From AC-32 sp963766375 (GTDB taxonomy: Bacteria > Actinomycetota > Thermoleophilia > Gaiellales > Gaiellaceae), in contig CAVXZG010000006.1 in the NCBI GenBank assembly GCA_963766375.1, forward strand, positions 1 to 64,000: a DNA stretch of 64,000 nucleotides, in the 5' to 3' direction. The translations under genes and the position numbers were made by a program. Positions 8,035-16,256 of the stretch are shown piece by piece. How positions within the stretch are numbered: the first letter of the stretch is position 1; each line of letters opens with the position of its first letter. Below the pieces are notes generated by a model that saw nothing but the letters and a program-made list of their open reading frames with translations, had not been told where the DNA came from and ran no database searches.

Positions 8035-8957
8035 CAGTGCGGCGGCTGCAATGGGTAGAGCCAGGCCTCCGGGCCGTCGACGTGCTGTCCCGGGCCGCTG
8101 AGCTCGTACTTCTGGATCCTGGCGGTCTTACCTGAGCCGTCGACGTGGGCGACGCTGTAGAGGTCGCCGAGCACGAGGCGGCCGTTCTCGATGGCGAACT
8201 CGTAGCGGTCGAGCCCGCGCACCGGCGGGCCCGCGATGCGGTTGCCCTCCTGGTCGTACGAGCCGCCGTGGCACGGGCAGATGAAGCCGGCCGCGGGCAG
8301 GACGGGGGTGATGAGCACGTCGCCGTTGTGGGTCTTGATCGTCTTCTCCTGCTCCTGGAAGACCGGGCCGCCCGGCTGCACCGGGCAGCCGACGTGCGCG
8401 CAGCGGTTCGAGATGATCGTGAAGCTCGGGTCGCCGTCGAGCAGGCCGTTGTTGCGCACGAAGGCCGTCCGGCGAGAGATCTCACCCTGCGCGGGATCGC
8501 GGATGAAGGTGACGATCTTCCACTTGTTCTCCTCGAAGTCGGTGAGCGGGCCGAGGTCGACCTTGTGGGCCTTCTGCTTGAGGAACCCCGGCAGCAGCGC
8601 GAACCCGACTGCGGGGAGCGTGACGATCCCGCCGATCACGGCTCCGAGGCCGAGGGTCGCGCCCTCGAGGAACTTGTTACGTGGGAAGCGCTCGCCGGGC
8701 GCGGGCTCCGGCATCGCCGCCTCGCCTGCGTCGGGCGCGGGCTCGTCAGGCGGCGGGCCGGGAACCGCATGGCCGCCGGTGGCGACGTCGCGGGCCCAGA
8801 GGAAGCCGAAGATGAGCGCCAGCGCGGCGCCGACCGCGGCCACAGGCCAGCTGACCACCAGGCCGACCAGCAGGCACACGATGCCAACAGCGAATCCCAC
8901 CGGCCACAGGCTCGGCGACGGAAGCTGTGGCTGATCGTCCCCCGGGCGCTCTTCCAA
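8034..8957 (-). CDS. qcrA: Rieske iron-sulfur subunit of the menaquinol:cytochrome c reductase (QcrA)
   Basis: 307 residues. The 2Fe-2S ligands are in CAHVGCPV and CPCHGGSYD, the two halves of the Rieske motif. Two helices near residues 17-55 come before a proline-rich linker, and a third helix (GAVIGGIVTLPAVGFALLPG) anchors the cluster domain. The start is TTG 8957, with GGGAGAG upstream; I found no better codon. It heads the qcrABC set and follows ubiD with a 60-base gap that contains no obvious terminator. Confidence 0.92.
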   Translation of the reverse strand: MEERPGDDQPQLPSPSLWPVGFAVGIVCLLVGLVVSWPVAAVGAALALIFGFLWARDVATGGHAVPGPPPDEPAPDAGEAAMPEPAPGERFPRNKFLEGATLGLGAVIGGIVTLPAVGFALLPGFLKQKAHKVDLGPLTDFEENKWKIVTFIRDPAQGEISRRTAFVRNNGLLDGDPSFTIISNRCAHVGCPVQPGGPVFQEQEKTIKTHNGDVLITPVLPAAGFICPCHGGSYDQEGNRIAGPPVRGLDRYEFAIENGRLVLGDLYSVAHVDGSGKTARIQKYELSGPGQHVDGPEAWLYPLQPPH

Positions 8958-9017
8958 GCAGTCTCTCCCTTAGCTCAGGCTCAGGCCGCTGGATTCAATC
9001 GTTGCAGGTTGGCCGCG

Positions 9018-10517
9018 TCAACGACGTAACAGTTGGCGCAACGCACCCTTGTCGCGCCCGTCGGCCGCAACAGCCTCGCTTCCGATGCCGTACTCGCCCC
9101 AGCGCTCGTCGACGAGACGGCGCACCTCGTCGCTCATCACGATCTCCTCGGGCCACGGCCGCGCGCCCTCCTCGGGGCCTTTGTGCGTGGCGTCGATGCC
9201 GATCTTGCCGCCGTAGAACTGGAGCGTCGGCGCGTGGTCGAGATGATCGAGGGGCCCTTCGGAGAGGAGCACGTCCCGCTTCGGGTCGACGTTCGCGCCG
9301 ACCCGGAAGAAGACCTCGTTGTAGTCGTGCACGTCCACCCACTCGTCGACGACGACCACGGACTTGGTGAGGCTGAGGAGGCCAAGGCCCCAGATCGCGT
9401 GCATCACCTTCTGCGCGTGCCCGGGGTAGCTCTTGCGGATCGAGACGATGCAGCAGTTGTGGAACGCCCCTGCGACCGGAAGGTCGTAGTCCACGATCTC
9501 GGGCACGCTCATCCGGATCGCCGGCAGGAAGATCCGCTCGGTCGCCTTCCCGAGCCAGGCGTCCTCGGCAGGCGGCTTGCCCACGACGATGGAGGGGTAG
9601 ATCGCGTCGCGCCGTGTCGTGATCGCGGTGACGTGGAAGACCGGGAACGGCTCGGCCGGCGAGTAGTAGCCGGTGTGGTCACCGAAGGGCCCCTCCGTGG
9701 TGAGGTCGTCCTTGGCGATGTAGCCCTCGAGCACGATCTCCGCATTCGCCGGGACCTCGAGGTCGACGGTCTTACCGGGCACGAGCTCGACCGGCTCGCC
9801 CCGCAGGAAGCCCGCGAGCATGAACTCGTCCACGTGCTTGGGCAGCGGCGCGCTGGCCGCGTAGGCGGTGACCGGGTCGAGCCCGAGCGCGACCGCCACC
9901 TCGAGCTTCCCGTCGGCGAGCAGGTAGTCGGCGCGGCCGTCCTTGTGGATCTGCCAGTGCATCGCGGTGGAGCGCCGGTCGAGCACCTGCATCCGATACA
10001 TGCCCACGTTGCGCCCGCCCGTGCGCGGGTCCTTCGTGATCACGGCCGGCAGCGTGATGAAGGGCGCCGCGTCTCCGGGCCAGCAGGTCTGCACCGGCAG
10101 CGCGGAGAGATCGACGTCGTCGCCGGTCAGCACCACCTCCTGCGAGGGGCCGCCGCGTACGGTCTTCGGCTGCGAGTCCGCGATCGACTTCAGCTTTTTC
10201 AGGCCTTTGACCTTGTCGACGAGCCCCTGCGGCGGCTGCATCTCGAGCACGTCGCCGAGCCGCCGGCCCACCTCGTCGAGCGAGTCGGCGTCGAAGGCGA
10301 GGCACATCCGCCGCTCGGTGCCGAACTGGTTGACGAGCAGCGGGTGCGAGGAGCCCTTCGGGTTCTCGAACAGGAGCGCCGGCCCGCCCGCCTTCACGAC
10401 GCGGTCGACGATCTCGGTCACCTCGAGGTGCGGGTCGACCTCGGCCGAGACGCGAACCAGCTCGCCCTCACGCTCGAGGAGCCCGATCCACTCGCGCAGG
10501 TCGCCTGGAGGCGCCAT
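9018..10517 (-). CDS. ubiD: UbiD family decarboxylase (prFMN-dependent)
   Basis: 499 residues, the normal length. UbiD enzymes remove a carboxyl group from aromatic or enoic acids using prenylated FMN. Visible family features are RVSAEVDPHLEVTEIVDRVV, NVGMYRMQVLDRRSTAMHW, EGPFGDHTGYYSPAEPFPVF and the C-terminal half with SIRKSYPGHAQKVMHAIWGL. The conserved glutamates of the active site lie in the MSVPEIVDYDLP and GPFGDHTGY regions. Together with UbiX and MqnA, the likely job is the decarboxylation step of futalosine-derived menaquinone synthesis, though other substrates are possible. A five-base gap separates it from the upstream mini-gene. Confidence 0.92.
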   Translation of the reverse strand: MAPPGDLREWIGLLEREGELVRVSAEVDPHLEVTEIVDRVVKAGGPALLFENPKGSSHPLLVNQFGTERRMCLAFDADSLDEVGRRLGDVLEMQPPQGLVDKVKGLKKLKSIADSQPKTVRGGPSQEVVLTGDDVDLSALPVQTCWPGDAAPFITLPAVITKDPRTGGRNVGMYRMQVLDRRSTAMHWQIHKDGRADYLLADGKLEVAVALGLDPVTAYAASAPLPKHVDEFMLAGFLRGEPVELVPGKTVDLEVPANAEIVLEGYIAKDDLTTEGPFGDHTGYYSPAEPFPVFHVTAITTRRDAIYPSIVVGKPPAEDAWLGKATERIFLPAIRMSVPEIVDYDLPVAGAFHNCCIVSIRKSYPGHAQKVMHAIWGLGLLSLTKSVVVVDEWVDVHDYNEVFFRVGANVDPKRDVLLSEGPLDHLDHAPTLQFYGGKIGIDATHKGPEEGARPWPEEIVMSDEVRRLVDERWGEYGIGSEAVAADGRDKGALRQLLRR

Positions 10518-10522
10518 GACCG

Positions 10523-10678
10523 CTAGTGGCGCCGGTGGCGGAGGTACCTGCTGAGCTCGCCGAGGATGATCACGCCCAGGAAGATCAGCCCGACGACGAG
10601 CATCGCCGTGATCACGGACTTTCCCTCCTCGGCCGCGGTCTTCGCGGCGAGCGGCAGGAGCGATCCGAGCGGAGCCAT
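10523..10678 (-). CDS. 51-residue single-helix membrane protein
   Basis: ATG 10678 to a stop at 10523, five bases before ubiD. The protein is a short N-terminal stretch (MAPLGSLLPLAAKTAAEEGK), one membrane helix SVITAMLVVGLIFLGVIILG and a basic tail ELSRYLRHRRH. It looks like a small subunit or anchor. Position immediately upstream of ubiD and qcrABC suggests a role with the respiratory complex, but this is inference. No family is recognised. The open frame upstream of 10678 overlaps the next gene and reads as low-complexity shadow. Confidence 0.6.
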   Translation of the reverse strand: MAPLGSLLPLAAKTAAEEGKSVITAMLVVGLIFLGVIILGELSRYLRHRRH

Positions 10679-11175
10679 CGGCGCGACTTTACCCGACCCG
10701 CGCCCGGTGATTCTCGAGCGCTCGCTCGACCGGCTCGTTCGGCTAGACCATCCCAGCCCAGGCGCGCGGCCTCGCCCCCGCCCATGGTCGCCGCGGTGGC
10801 CGCCCACGCCTCGCCGTCGCCGGGCAGGCCGTCGGCTCGCAGCCGGGCGCAGAGCGAGATCAGGGCGGCCAGGTCGGCGACGGCCTCGACCGTCCCCGCC
10901 TCGGCCACGCGCACGAGCCCGTGTGCGTAGAGGTAATCACCGAGCAGGAGCGCGGTGTCTGCGTCGGCGGGGGCGAACAGCCTCGGCCGTCCGTAGTGGA
11001 GGAGATAGCCCTCGTAGATCGTCTCCAGGCCGAGCGCGTAGCGCTCCTCGCCGAGTGGCGAGAAGACCGCCTCGAGCTCACGTTCCTCGCCGGGCCGCAG
11101 CGCCGCCTCCCAGAGCCGGCTCTCCTGCGCGGCCTCGAGGGCGATGGTCTCCCAGAGGCCCGTCGCTACAGCCAG
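10612..11175 (-). CDS. Helical protein of unknown function, start unclear
   Basis: The frame directly after hemB reads ...GLWETIALEAAQESRLWEAALRPGEERELEAV... then GDYLYAHGLVRVAEAGTVEA and VADLAALISLCARLR, an alpha-helical protein. The segment LLGDYLYAHGLVRVA loosely recalls the GDYLFARAF helix of polyprenyl synthases, so it may be a diverged or partial all-alpha isoprenoid-type protein. No ATG, GTG or TTG begins the conserved part; the best candidate is a CTG at 11175, inside the hemB stop region. The last 60 codons are arginine-rich and overlap the 51-residue gene, so an indel may have removed both the true start and the true stop. Confidence 0.45.
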   Translation of the reverse strand: MAVATGLWETIALEAAQESRLWEAALRPGEERELEAVFSPLGEERYALGLETIYEGYLLHYGRPRLFAPADADTALLLGDYLYAHGLVRVAEAGTVEAVADLAALISLCARLRADGLPGDGEAWAATAATMGGGEAARLGWDGLAERAGRASARESPGAGRVKSRRWLRSDRSCRSPRRPRPRRESP

Positions 11176-12128
11176 CGGGCCAGCTCTTTCGTCCAGTAGG
11201 AGACGACGATGTCGGCGCCGGCACGAACGATCGCGGTGAGCGATTCGAGCGCGGCCTGCCGCTCGTCCAGCCAGCCGCGCGCAGCGGCTGCCTTGAGCAT
11301 CGCGTACTCGCCCGAGACGTTGTAGGCGCCGACCGGTAGGTCGAAGCGCTCGCGCACCGCGCGCAGGACGTCGAGGTTCGGCAGCGCGGGCTTGACCAGG
11401 AGAACGTCGGCCCCCTCGGCGACATCGAGCTCGCACTCGCGCAGCGCCTCCCGCACGTTGGCGGGATCGAGCTGGTAGCCGCGGCGGTCGCCAAAGGCAG
11501 GCGTCGAGTCGGCCGCCTCGCGAAACGGCCCGTAGAAGGCGGAGGCGTACTTGGCCGCGTAGGACACGATCGGGGTCTCGGGAAAGCCGTGCTCGTCGAG
11601 GGCGCTCCTGATCGCCGCGACCCGCCCGTCCATCATGTCGCTCGGGCAGACGGCGTCGGCCCCGGCGGCGGCGTGGCTGACCGCGGTGCGGGAGAGCAGC
11701 TCGAGCGTCGCGTCGTTGTCCACGTCTTCGCCGTCGAGCACGCCGCAGTGGCCGTGCGAGGTGTACTCGCAGAGGCACACGTCGGTCAGGAGCACGAGCC
11801 CGGGGTTCGACTCGCGCAGGGCCCGCAGCGCGCGCTGGACGATCCCATCCTCGTCCCAGGCGCCGGAGCCATCCTCGTCCTTCTCCTCCGGGATCCCGAA
11901 CAGCAGAAGGGCGCGAACGCCAAGTTGGGCCGCCTCGTCGGCCTCGGCGACGAGGTCCTCGACCGAGTGCCGGCCCAGCGCGGGCAGGTCGGGGTTCGGC
12001 TCGGTCGCGGGGCCGACGAAGAGCGGGAAGACGAAGTCGTCGAGATCGAGGCGCGTCTCGCGCACGAGCGAGCGCAGCCGGTCGCTGCGGCGCAGCCGGC
12101 GCAGACGGGTGACAGGGAACGAGCTCAC
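11166..12128 (-). CDS. hemB: Delta-aminolevulinic acid dehydratase (porphobilinogen synthase)
   Basis: 320 residues, standard. It joins two 5-aminolevulinate molecules into porphobilinogen for haem. The Schiff-base lysine is in DVLLVKPALPNLD and the second catalytic lysine in VSYAAKYASAFYGPF. The cysteine cluster DVCLCEYTSHGHCG marks the zinc-dependent type. ATG 12128 overlaps the ABC permease stop by four bases. Its position ahead of qcrABC fits supply of haem to the cytochromes. Confidence 0.95.
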   Translation of the reverse strand: MSSFPVTRLRRLRRSDRLRSLVRETRLDLDDFVFPLFVGPATEPNPDLPALGRHSVEDLVAEADEAAQLGVRALLLFGIPEEKDEDGSGAWDEDGIVQRALRALRESNPGLVLLTDVCLCEYTSHGHCGVLDGEDVDNDATLELLSRTAVSHAAAGADAVCPSDMMDGRVAAIRSALDEHGFPETPIVSYAAKYASAFYGPFREAADSTPAFGDRRGYQLDPANVREALRECELDVAEGADVLLVKPALPNLDVLRAVRERFDLPVGAYNVSGEYAMLKAAAARGWLDERQAALESLTAIVRAGADIVVSYWTKELARWL

Positions 12129-13453
12129 ACCAACAATCTACGCGCTCCAACCCGCGCGAGCCCGCCGAAGACCGCGCCGAGCGCGACCAGCCAGAGCCCT
12201 TCGCGCAGGACGCTTCCCCAGGGGCTCAGGTCGTAGAGCGCGGCGCTGAAGAAGCGGACGGAGTGGGCGAACGGGAGCGCGTCACTGGCCCAGGCGGCCG
12301 GCGGAACGACCTCGGCCGGGATCAGGCCGAGGAAGACAATCGGCATCACGACGAGCAGGGCGACGAGCGAGGCGGTGCGGGCCTCGCGCGCAAGCGCGCC
12401 GAGCAGCGCGCCGAGTGCGCCGAGAGCGCCGCCGGCGAGCACGAGCCCGACCACGAGCAGCGGCAGGCGACGCCAGGGCTCGCCCCCGGTGACGCCGCCG
12501 ATCTCGATGATCGCCCCGAACGCCACCGAGATCGCCAGGCCGAGCACCAGCGCCACCCCGGCGGCGAGCGCGACCTTCGCCCAGATCAGGTGGCCGAGGC
12601 CGATGAGCCCACGGGCCAGCCGGCCGATCACATTCTCGTCGCGCTCGGCGGCGAGCGAGCCGGCCGCCAGCACCAGGGCGAGGAACGTGACCGTCAGGCC
12701 GAGCGCATAGGCCTGAACCTCGGCCGAGAGCACCCAGGTGCGGCCCCGCGTCGGAGCGCGCACGAGCTCGATGGGATGCGCGGTCGACCGGAGCGCGTCG
12801 CCGGTGTTGGCCAGCGCGAGTCGGGCGTCGTGCAGAAAGCCCCGGAGGCGCTCGACCTTCGGCGTCTGCGGCATCCCGGCCAGCACCTTCTCGGCCTTCT
12901 CGATCCCGAGCACGTCGATCGGCTGGCCCAGGAAGCTCCCGTCGCCCCCGTGCAGGATCAGCGTGACGTAGCGGAGGTTGTTCTCGATGTACGCGCGCTG
13001 AAGCTGCCGGTTGAGCGAGTAGACGAGGGCCTGCACCTGCTGCTCGACCCGCGAGGAGAGCGTGCCCTTCGAGAGCTGGAGCTCGAGCTGCGGGCTCTTG
13101 ACCATGCCCTTGAGCGAGGCGATGAAGCCCGGCGGCACGGTCACGACCGCGACCACGCCCCCCGTGCTCAGCTGCCGCGCGGCCGCCTCCGGCGAGAGCC
13201 GCACCAGCTTCACGTTCTGGCTCACCTGACGGATCGTGCGATCGACGTGGAAGCGCTTGCCGCCCACGATCACCGTCGGAGGCAGGTTGTCCTCGTCCAC
13301 GAACGCCACTCGTGGCTTCGAGCTCGCGTAACTCGCGACGAGCCCGACGAGCACGGCAATCGCGAGCGGGTAGGCGAGCAGGATCCCGAGCAGCAGCGGC
13401 GAGCGCCGGAGGACGAGCACGTCCTTCCGCAGCAGCAGGGCGATCCCGTTCAC
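12125..13453 (-). CDS. ABC-2 type transporter permease
   Basis: 442 residues. An N-terminal helix (SPLLLGILLAYPLAIAVLVG) is followed by a long extracytoplasmic region of about 200 residues containing GGVVAVVTVPPGFIASLKG, then five to six helices in the C-terminal half. This is the layout of ABC2_membrane_3 (NatB-like) exporters. The ATP-binding partner is encoded just upstream with a four-base overlap. The substrate is unknown; location before hemB and the cytochrome genes could hint at a role in haem or redox-cofactor export, but the family is also used for drugs and sodium. Confidence 0.85.
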   Translation of the reverse strand: MNGIALLLRKDVLVLRRSPLLLGILLAYPLAIAVLVGLVASYASSKPRVAFVDEDNLPPTVIVGGKRFHVDRTIRQVSQNVKLVRLSPEAAARQLSTGGVVAVVTVPPGFIASLKGMVKSPQLELQLSKGTLSSRVEQQVQALVYSLNRQLQRAYIENNLRYVTLILHGGDGSFLGQPIDVLGIEKAEKVLAGMPQTPKVERLRGFLHDARLALANTGDALRSTAHPIELVRAPTRGRTWVLSAEVQAYALGLTVTFLALVLAAGSLAAERDENVIGRLARGLIGLGHLIWAKVALAAGVALVLGLAISVAFGAIIEIGGVTGGEPWRRLPLLVVGLVLAGGALGALGALLGALAREARTASLVALLVVMPIVFLGLIPAEVVPPAAWASDALPFAHSVRFFSAALYDLSPWGSVLREGLWLVALGAVFGGLARVGARRLLV

Positions 13454-14118
13454 GCGAAGAGACTCTCAGTCTGCGAGCGGTCGTAGTCGCCGGAGGGGCC
13501 GGCGAACACCAGGCGTCCGTCACGCAGGGCCGCCACGCGATCGGCCACACGCTCCACCTCGTCGAGGTTCTGCGTGGCGAAGACGAGGGCCCCGCCCGCC
13601 TCGCGCAGCGCGGCCGCGCGCTCCCAGAGGCGCCGGCGCTGCTCGGGGTCGAGCGCGGCGGTCGGCTCGTCGAGGAGCAGCACCTCCGGGTCGCCGAGGA
13701 GCGCGATCGCGAGATTCAGGCGCTGGCGGTTCCCGACGGAGAGGTTCGAGCTCGGCGCGGGTTCGCCAGGGAGGTCGAACTCGTCCAGCAGCCGACCCGC
13801 CGCCGCCTTCGGGTCGGGCTCGCCCTCGAGCCGTGCGAAGAGCTCGAGGTTCTCGCGGGCCGAGAGGCGCCCGTACTGCGCCGGGCGCTGCGGCGCCCAC
13901 CCGACGCGCAGGCCGTTGCGGCGCTCGACGTCGCCGCCGCTCGGCTCGAGCGCGCCGGCCAGAATCGAGAGGAGCGTGGATTTGCCCGCGCCGTTGGGGC
14001 CTACGAGGGCGAGCGCATCCCCCTCCCAGATCTCGAGCTCGACCGCGTCGAGCGCGGGCGTCTTGCCGAACCTCCGGCTGGTGCCGCGGGCGGCGAGGAG
14101 CGGTGAGCGCGAGGTCAC
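13450..14118 (-). CDS. ABC transporter ATP-binding protein
   Basis: 222 residues. Walker A is GPNGAGKST, the signature is LSVGNRQRLNLAIALL (a slight departure from LSGGQ), Walker B is VLLLDEPTAALD, and the H-loop position carries FATQNLDEVE with Gln instead of His. The GTG start at 14118 overlaps the upstream stop as GTGA. The open frame extends further upstream, but that part is arginine/serine-rich shadow. It pairs with the permease that follows. Q replacing the switch histidine could lower ATPase activity and is worth noting. Confidence 0.88.
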   Translation of the reverse strand: MTSRSPLLAARGTSRRFGKTPALDAVELEIWEGDALALVGPNGAGKSTLLSILAGALEPSGGDVERRNGLRVGWAPQRPAQYGRLSARENLELFARLEGEPDPKAAAGRLLDEFDLPGEPAPSSNLSVGNRQRLNLAIALLGDPEVLLLDEPTAALDPEQRRRLWERAAALREAGGALVFATQNLDEVERVADRVAALRDGRLVFAGPSGDYDRSQTESLFA

Positions 14119-15347
14119 CGGCTGGCTGCTGCGGGCGGGTCGGAAGGAGGAACCGGCGCCATCGAGCGCGTCTCCTCGATCTCGACCTCGACCGGAATCG
14201 CTCCACCTTCCTGCCACGGCTCGAGCGCTACCCGCTCCGAGAAAAACTCCCAGATCGCGCGACCGGCGGCCAGCAGCGGGAGCGCGACGAGCGCCCCGGG
14301 CAATCCGTAGATCTCCCCGCCCGCGAGCAGCCCGAAGATCACCAGCAGCGGGTGCAGCCGCAGAGCGTTGCCCATCACGTTCGGCACCACGACGTGCCCC
14401 TCGATCTGGTGGATCCCCAGGAAGAGCAGCGCAACCCAGATCGCCGAGACCGGGTGCACGACGAGCTCATAGATGAGCGGCGGCAGCGCTCCGAGCCAGG
14501 GGCCGAGGTACGGGATCAGCTCCGTAACGGCAACCCACGCGCCGAAGAGGACGGCGTACTTGTCCGCTCCCGGAGCCAGGCCCAAGGTGCCGAGCAGCCA
14601 TAACCCGACCCCGGCGCTCGTGCCGATGATCAGCGAGAGCAGCACCTGCCCGCGCACGTAGCTCGCGAGCGAGCGCTCGATCCGCGTCAGCAGCGAGGAC
14701 GACCCTTCATGCGGCGGGAACCGCCGGTCCACGGCACGCCGCAACCGCGGCATGTCGAGCAGCATGTAGATCGAGACCACTATCACCAGCACGAAGCTGA
14801 AGAGGAACTTGAGAGTGCCGATCGCGGCGCCCTCGACGAAGTTGATCACGTCCCCCGTGTACTTCGTGACGTCCTTCTTGCGGATCTGCGAGACGAGGTC
14901 GTGCCCCTGCTTCTGGATGTCGATCCCGCCGAGCCGGTGGGTGTCGAGCCAGTGCTGGAAGCGGTCGACGTCGTTGTCGGCGCGCGTTCGCGACGGCTGT
15001 CCGTGCTCGACCGTAAAGTAGTCGTTGACCTTGGTTGCGCTTGATTTCGTCTGGTCGACGACCACCGAGCCGAGCGCGACCACGGCGGCGAGGATCATGG
15101 CGGCGAAGGTCAGGTACACCAGCGCGACGCCGAACCCGCGAGGGATCCAGACGCGGGTCAAGGCGCCGACGATCGGGTTGAGCAGGAACGCGATCAGTGA
15201 CGCCACGAGGAAGAGGAAGACGACGTGACGCGCCGCACCCGCAATCACCCACAGCAGCAGGAGCAGCATGGGGAGGCCGACGAGCTGAATCCAGCGCGGG
15301 ATCTGAATCTTCGCGGCCCCGGCGGAAGGCCCGGCCATGAGGGGCAT
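14115..15347 (-). CDS. AI-2E family transporter (PerM/TqsA-like membrane protein)
   Basis: 410 residues with about eight helices. Family marks are VASLIAFLLNPIVGALTRVW near the N-terminus and, in the C-terminal half, LIPYLGPWLGALPPLIYELV, QIEGHVVVPNVMGNALRLHP and FGLLAGGEIYGLPGALVALP. ATG 15347 has GGGAGGT four bases upstream; a second in-frame ATG is at 15338. Members export small molecules or act as Na+/H+ antiporters; the substrate here cannot be told. It is the first gene of the long minus-strand block ending at mqnA. Confidence 0.88.
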   Translation of the reverse strand: MPLMAGPSAGAAKIQIPRWIQLVGLPMLLLLLWVIAGAARHVVFLFLVASLIAFLLNPIVGALTRVWIPRGFGVALVYLTFAAMILAAVVALGSVVVDQTKSSATKVNDYFTVEHGQPSRTRADNDVDRFQHWLDTHRLGGIDIQKQGHDLVSQIRKKDVTKYTGDVINFVEGAAIGTLKFLFSFVLVIVVSIYMLLDMPRLRRAVDRRFPPHEGSSSLLTRIERSLASYVRGQVLLSLIIGTSAGVGLWLLGTLGLAPGADKYAVLFGAWVAVTELIPYLGPWLGALPPLIYELVVHPVSAIWVALLFLGIHQIEGHVVVPNVMGNALRLHPLLVIFGLLAGGEIYGLPGALVALPLLAAGRAIWEFFSERVALEPWQEGGAIPVEVEIEETRSMAPVPPSDPPAAASR

Positions 15348-15476
15348 CGTACCTCCCGAGTCGTACCGCTTCGACCGCCTCCGTGGGACTGGGACTTCGG
15401 CGTCGAGGGCTCGCTCGCGGTCCAGCCCCGGCGGCTTCCTCTGCAAGAGGAGGCAGCCTCGGTTACGGTGCCCGGG

Positions 15477-16256
15477 ATGCCACGCGCCTCCGGGCACGCG
15501 CTTGTGATGCGGCGGCGGGCGGAAGTAGCCGCTGCTCGCCGGAAGAGGCGATTGGCGGGGCTTGTCCTGCTCGCGTCGGTCGCTCTCGTCACGTTGCTCC
15601 TGACCGCTTTCGGGTCGGGCCGCTCCGGCGTGGTCCGAACGGCCGCTCCCGCCCCGGCCGCGCGGCTCTTGCCCGCGGGGCCGCCGGCTCCGCAGGTGGT
15701 CGCACTCCAGGGCACGCTGCGGCTGCAGCTGCCGGTCGCGCAGGGGCGCGTGACGGAGATCGGGTACCACGCCTCCGGCAACGGCGCGCTCACGCTCGAT
15801 CCGGTCGGGCGCCAGGCGAACCAGGGGCTCGTCACCCGGGTCGCGCGAAGCCTCTTCGGCGGAAGCACGACCGGCCTGCGCTACTACGTGCTCGGCGGCG
15901 AGGGTGGCCCGGCGACCGGCTCCCTGGACGTGGGCGCCGCACCGGGGACGGACGTCTACTCGCCGGTGGACGGGACGATCGTCGGGATCACCCCGTACGT
16001 CCTCGACGGCAAGCACTACGGGGCGCGCATCGACGTCCAGCCGAGCGGCAACCCCTCGATCGTCGTCTCGTTGACGCACCTGCACCCCGACCCGAGCCTG
16101 ACGGTCGGCTCCACCGTTGCCGCCACCACCTCGAAGCTCGGCACGATCCTCGACTTCGCCGAGGTCGAGCGCCAGGCGCTCGCGCGTGTGACACAGGACG
16201 CGGGCAACCACGTGGCGATCGAAGTGCACCCGGCCGCCACCCTTTCGATTCCCTGA
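15477..16256 (+). CDS. Membrane-anchored M23-like peptidase domain protein
   Basis: 259 residues. A basic N-terminus is followed by one helix (RLAGLVLLASVALVTLLLTA) and a proline/alanine linker, then a beta-rich domain. GAAPGTDVYSPVDGTIVGIT is the LytM/M23 core segment, but the usual HxxxD and HxH zinc residues are not all clear: only SLTHLHPD and a later EVHPA are seen. It may be a degenerate, non-catalytic M23 fold. ATG 15477 was chosen; an in-frame GTG lies at 15468. It overlaps the next gene by four bases and is divergent from the AI-2E transporter. Confidence 0.7.
   Translation: MPRASGHALVMRRRAEVAAARRKRRLAGLVLLASVALVTLLLTAFGSGRSGVVRTAAPAPAARLLPAGPPAPQVVALQGTLRLQLPVAQGRVTEIGYHASGNGALTLDPVGRQANQGLVTRVARSLFGGSTTGLRYYVLGGEGGPATGSLDVGAAPGTDVYSPVDGTIVGITPYVLDGKHYGARIDVQPSGNPSIVVSLTHLHPDPSLTVGSTVAATTSKLGTILDFAEVERQALARVTQDAGNHVAIEVHPAATLSIP

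Noticed and set aside
8971..9010. TAGCTCAGG...GGATTCAATC resembling parts of a tRNA
   Set aside because: No acceptor-stem pairing or anticodon arm can be built; no tRNA was found in the window.
9033..10526. 497-codon open frame on the plus strand opposite ubiD
   Set aside because: It is an antisense shadow of a perfectly conserved UbiD; composition is Arg/His/Val-rich and lacks any domain.
12281..13550. 422-codon minus-strand frame overlapping the ABC permease
   Set aside because: Arg/Ala-rich out-of-frame shadow of the permease and ATPase genes, with no domain.
15348..16229. Upstream extension of the AI-2E transporter frame to 704 codons
   Set aside because: It is antisense to the M23-like gene; GGGAGGT before ATG 15347 and the family N-terminus mark the real start.
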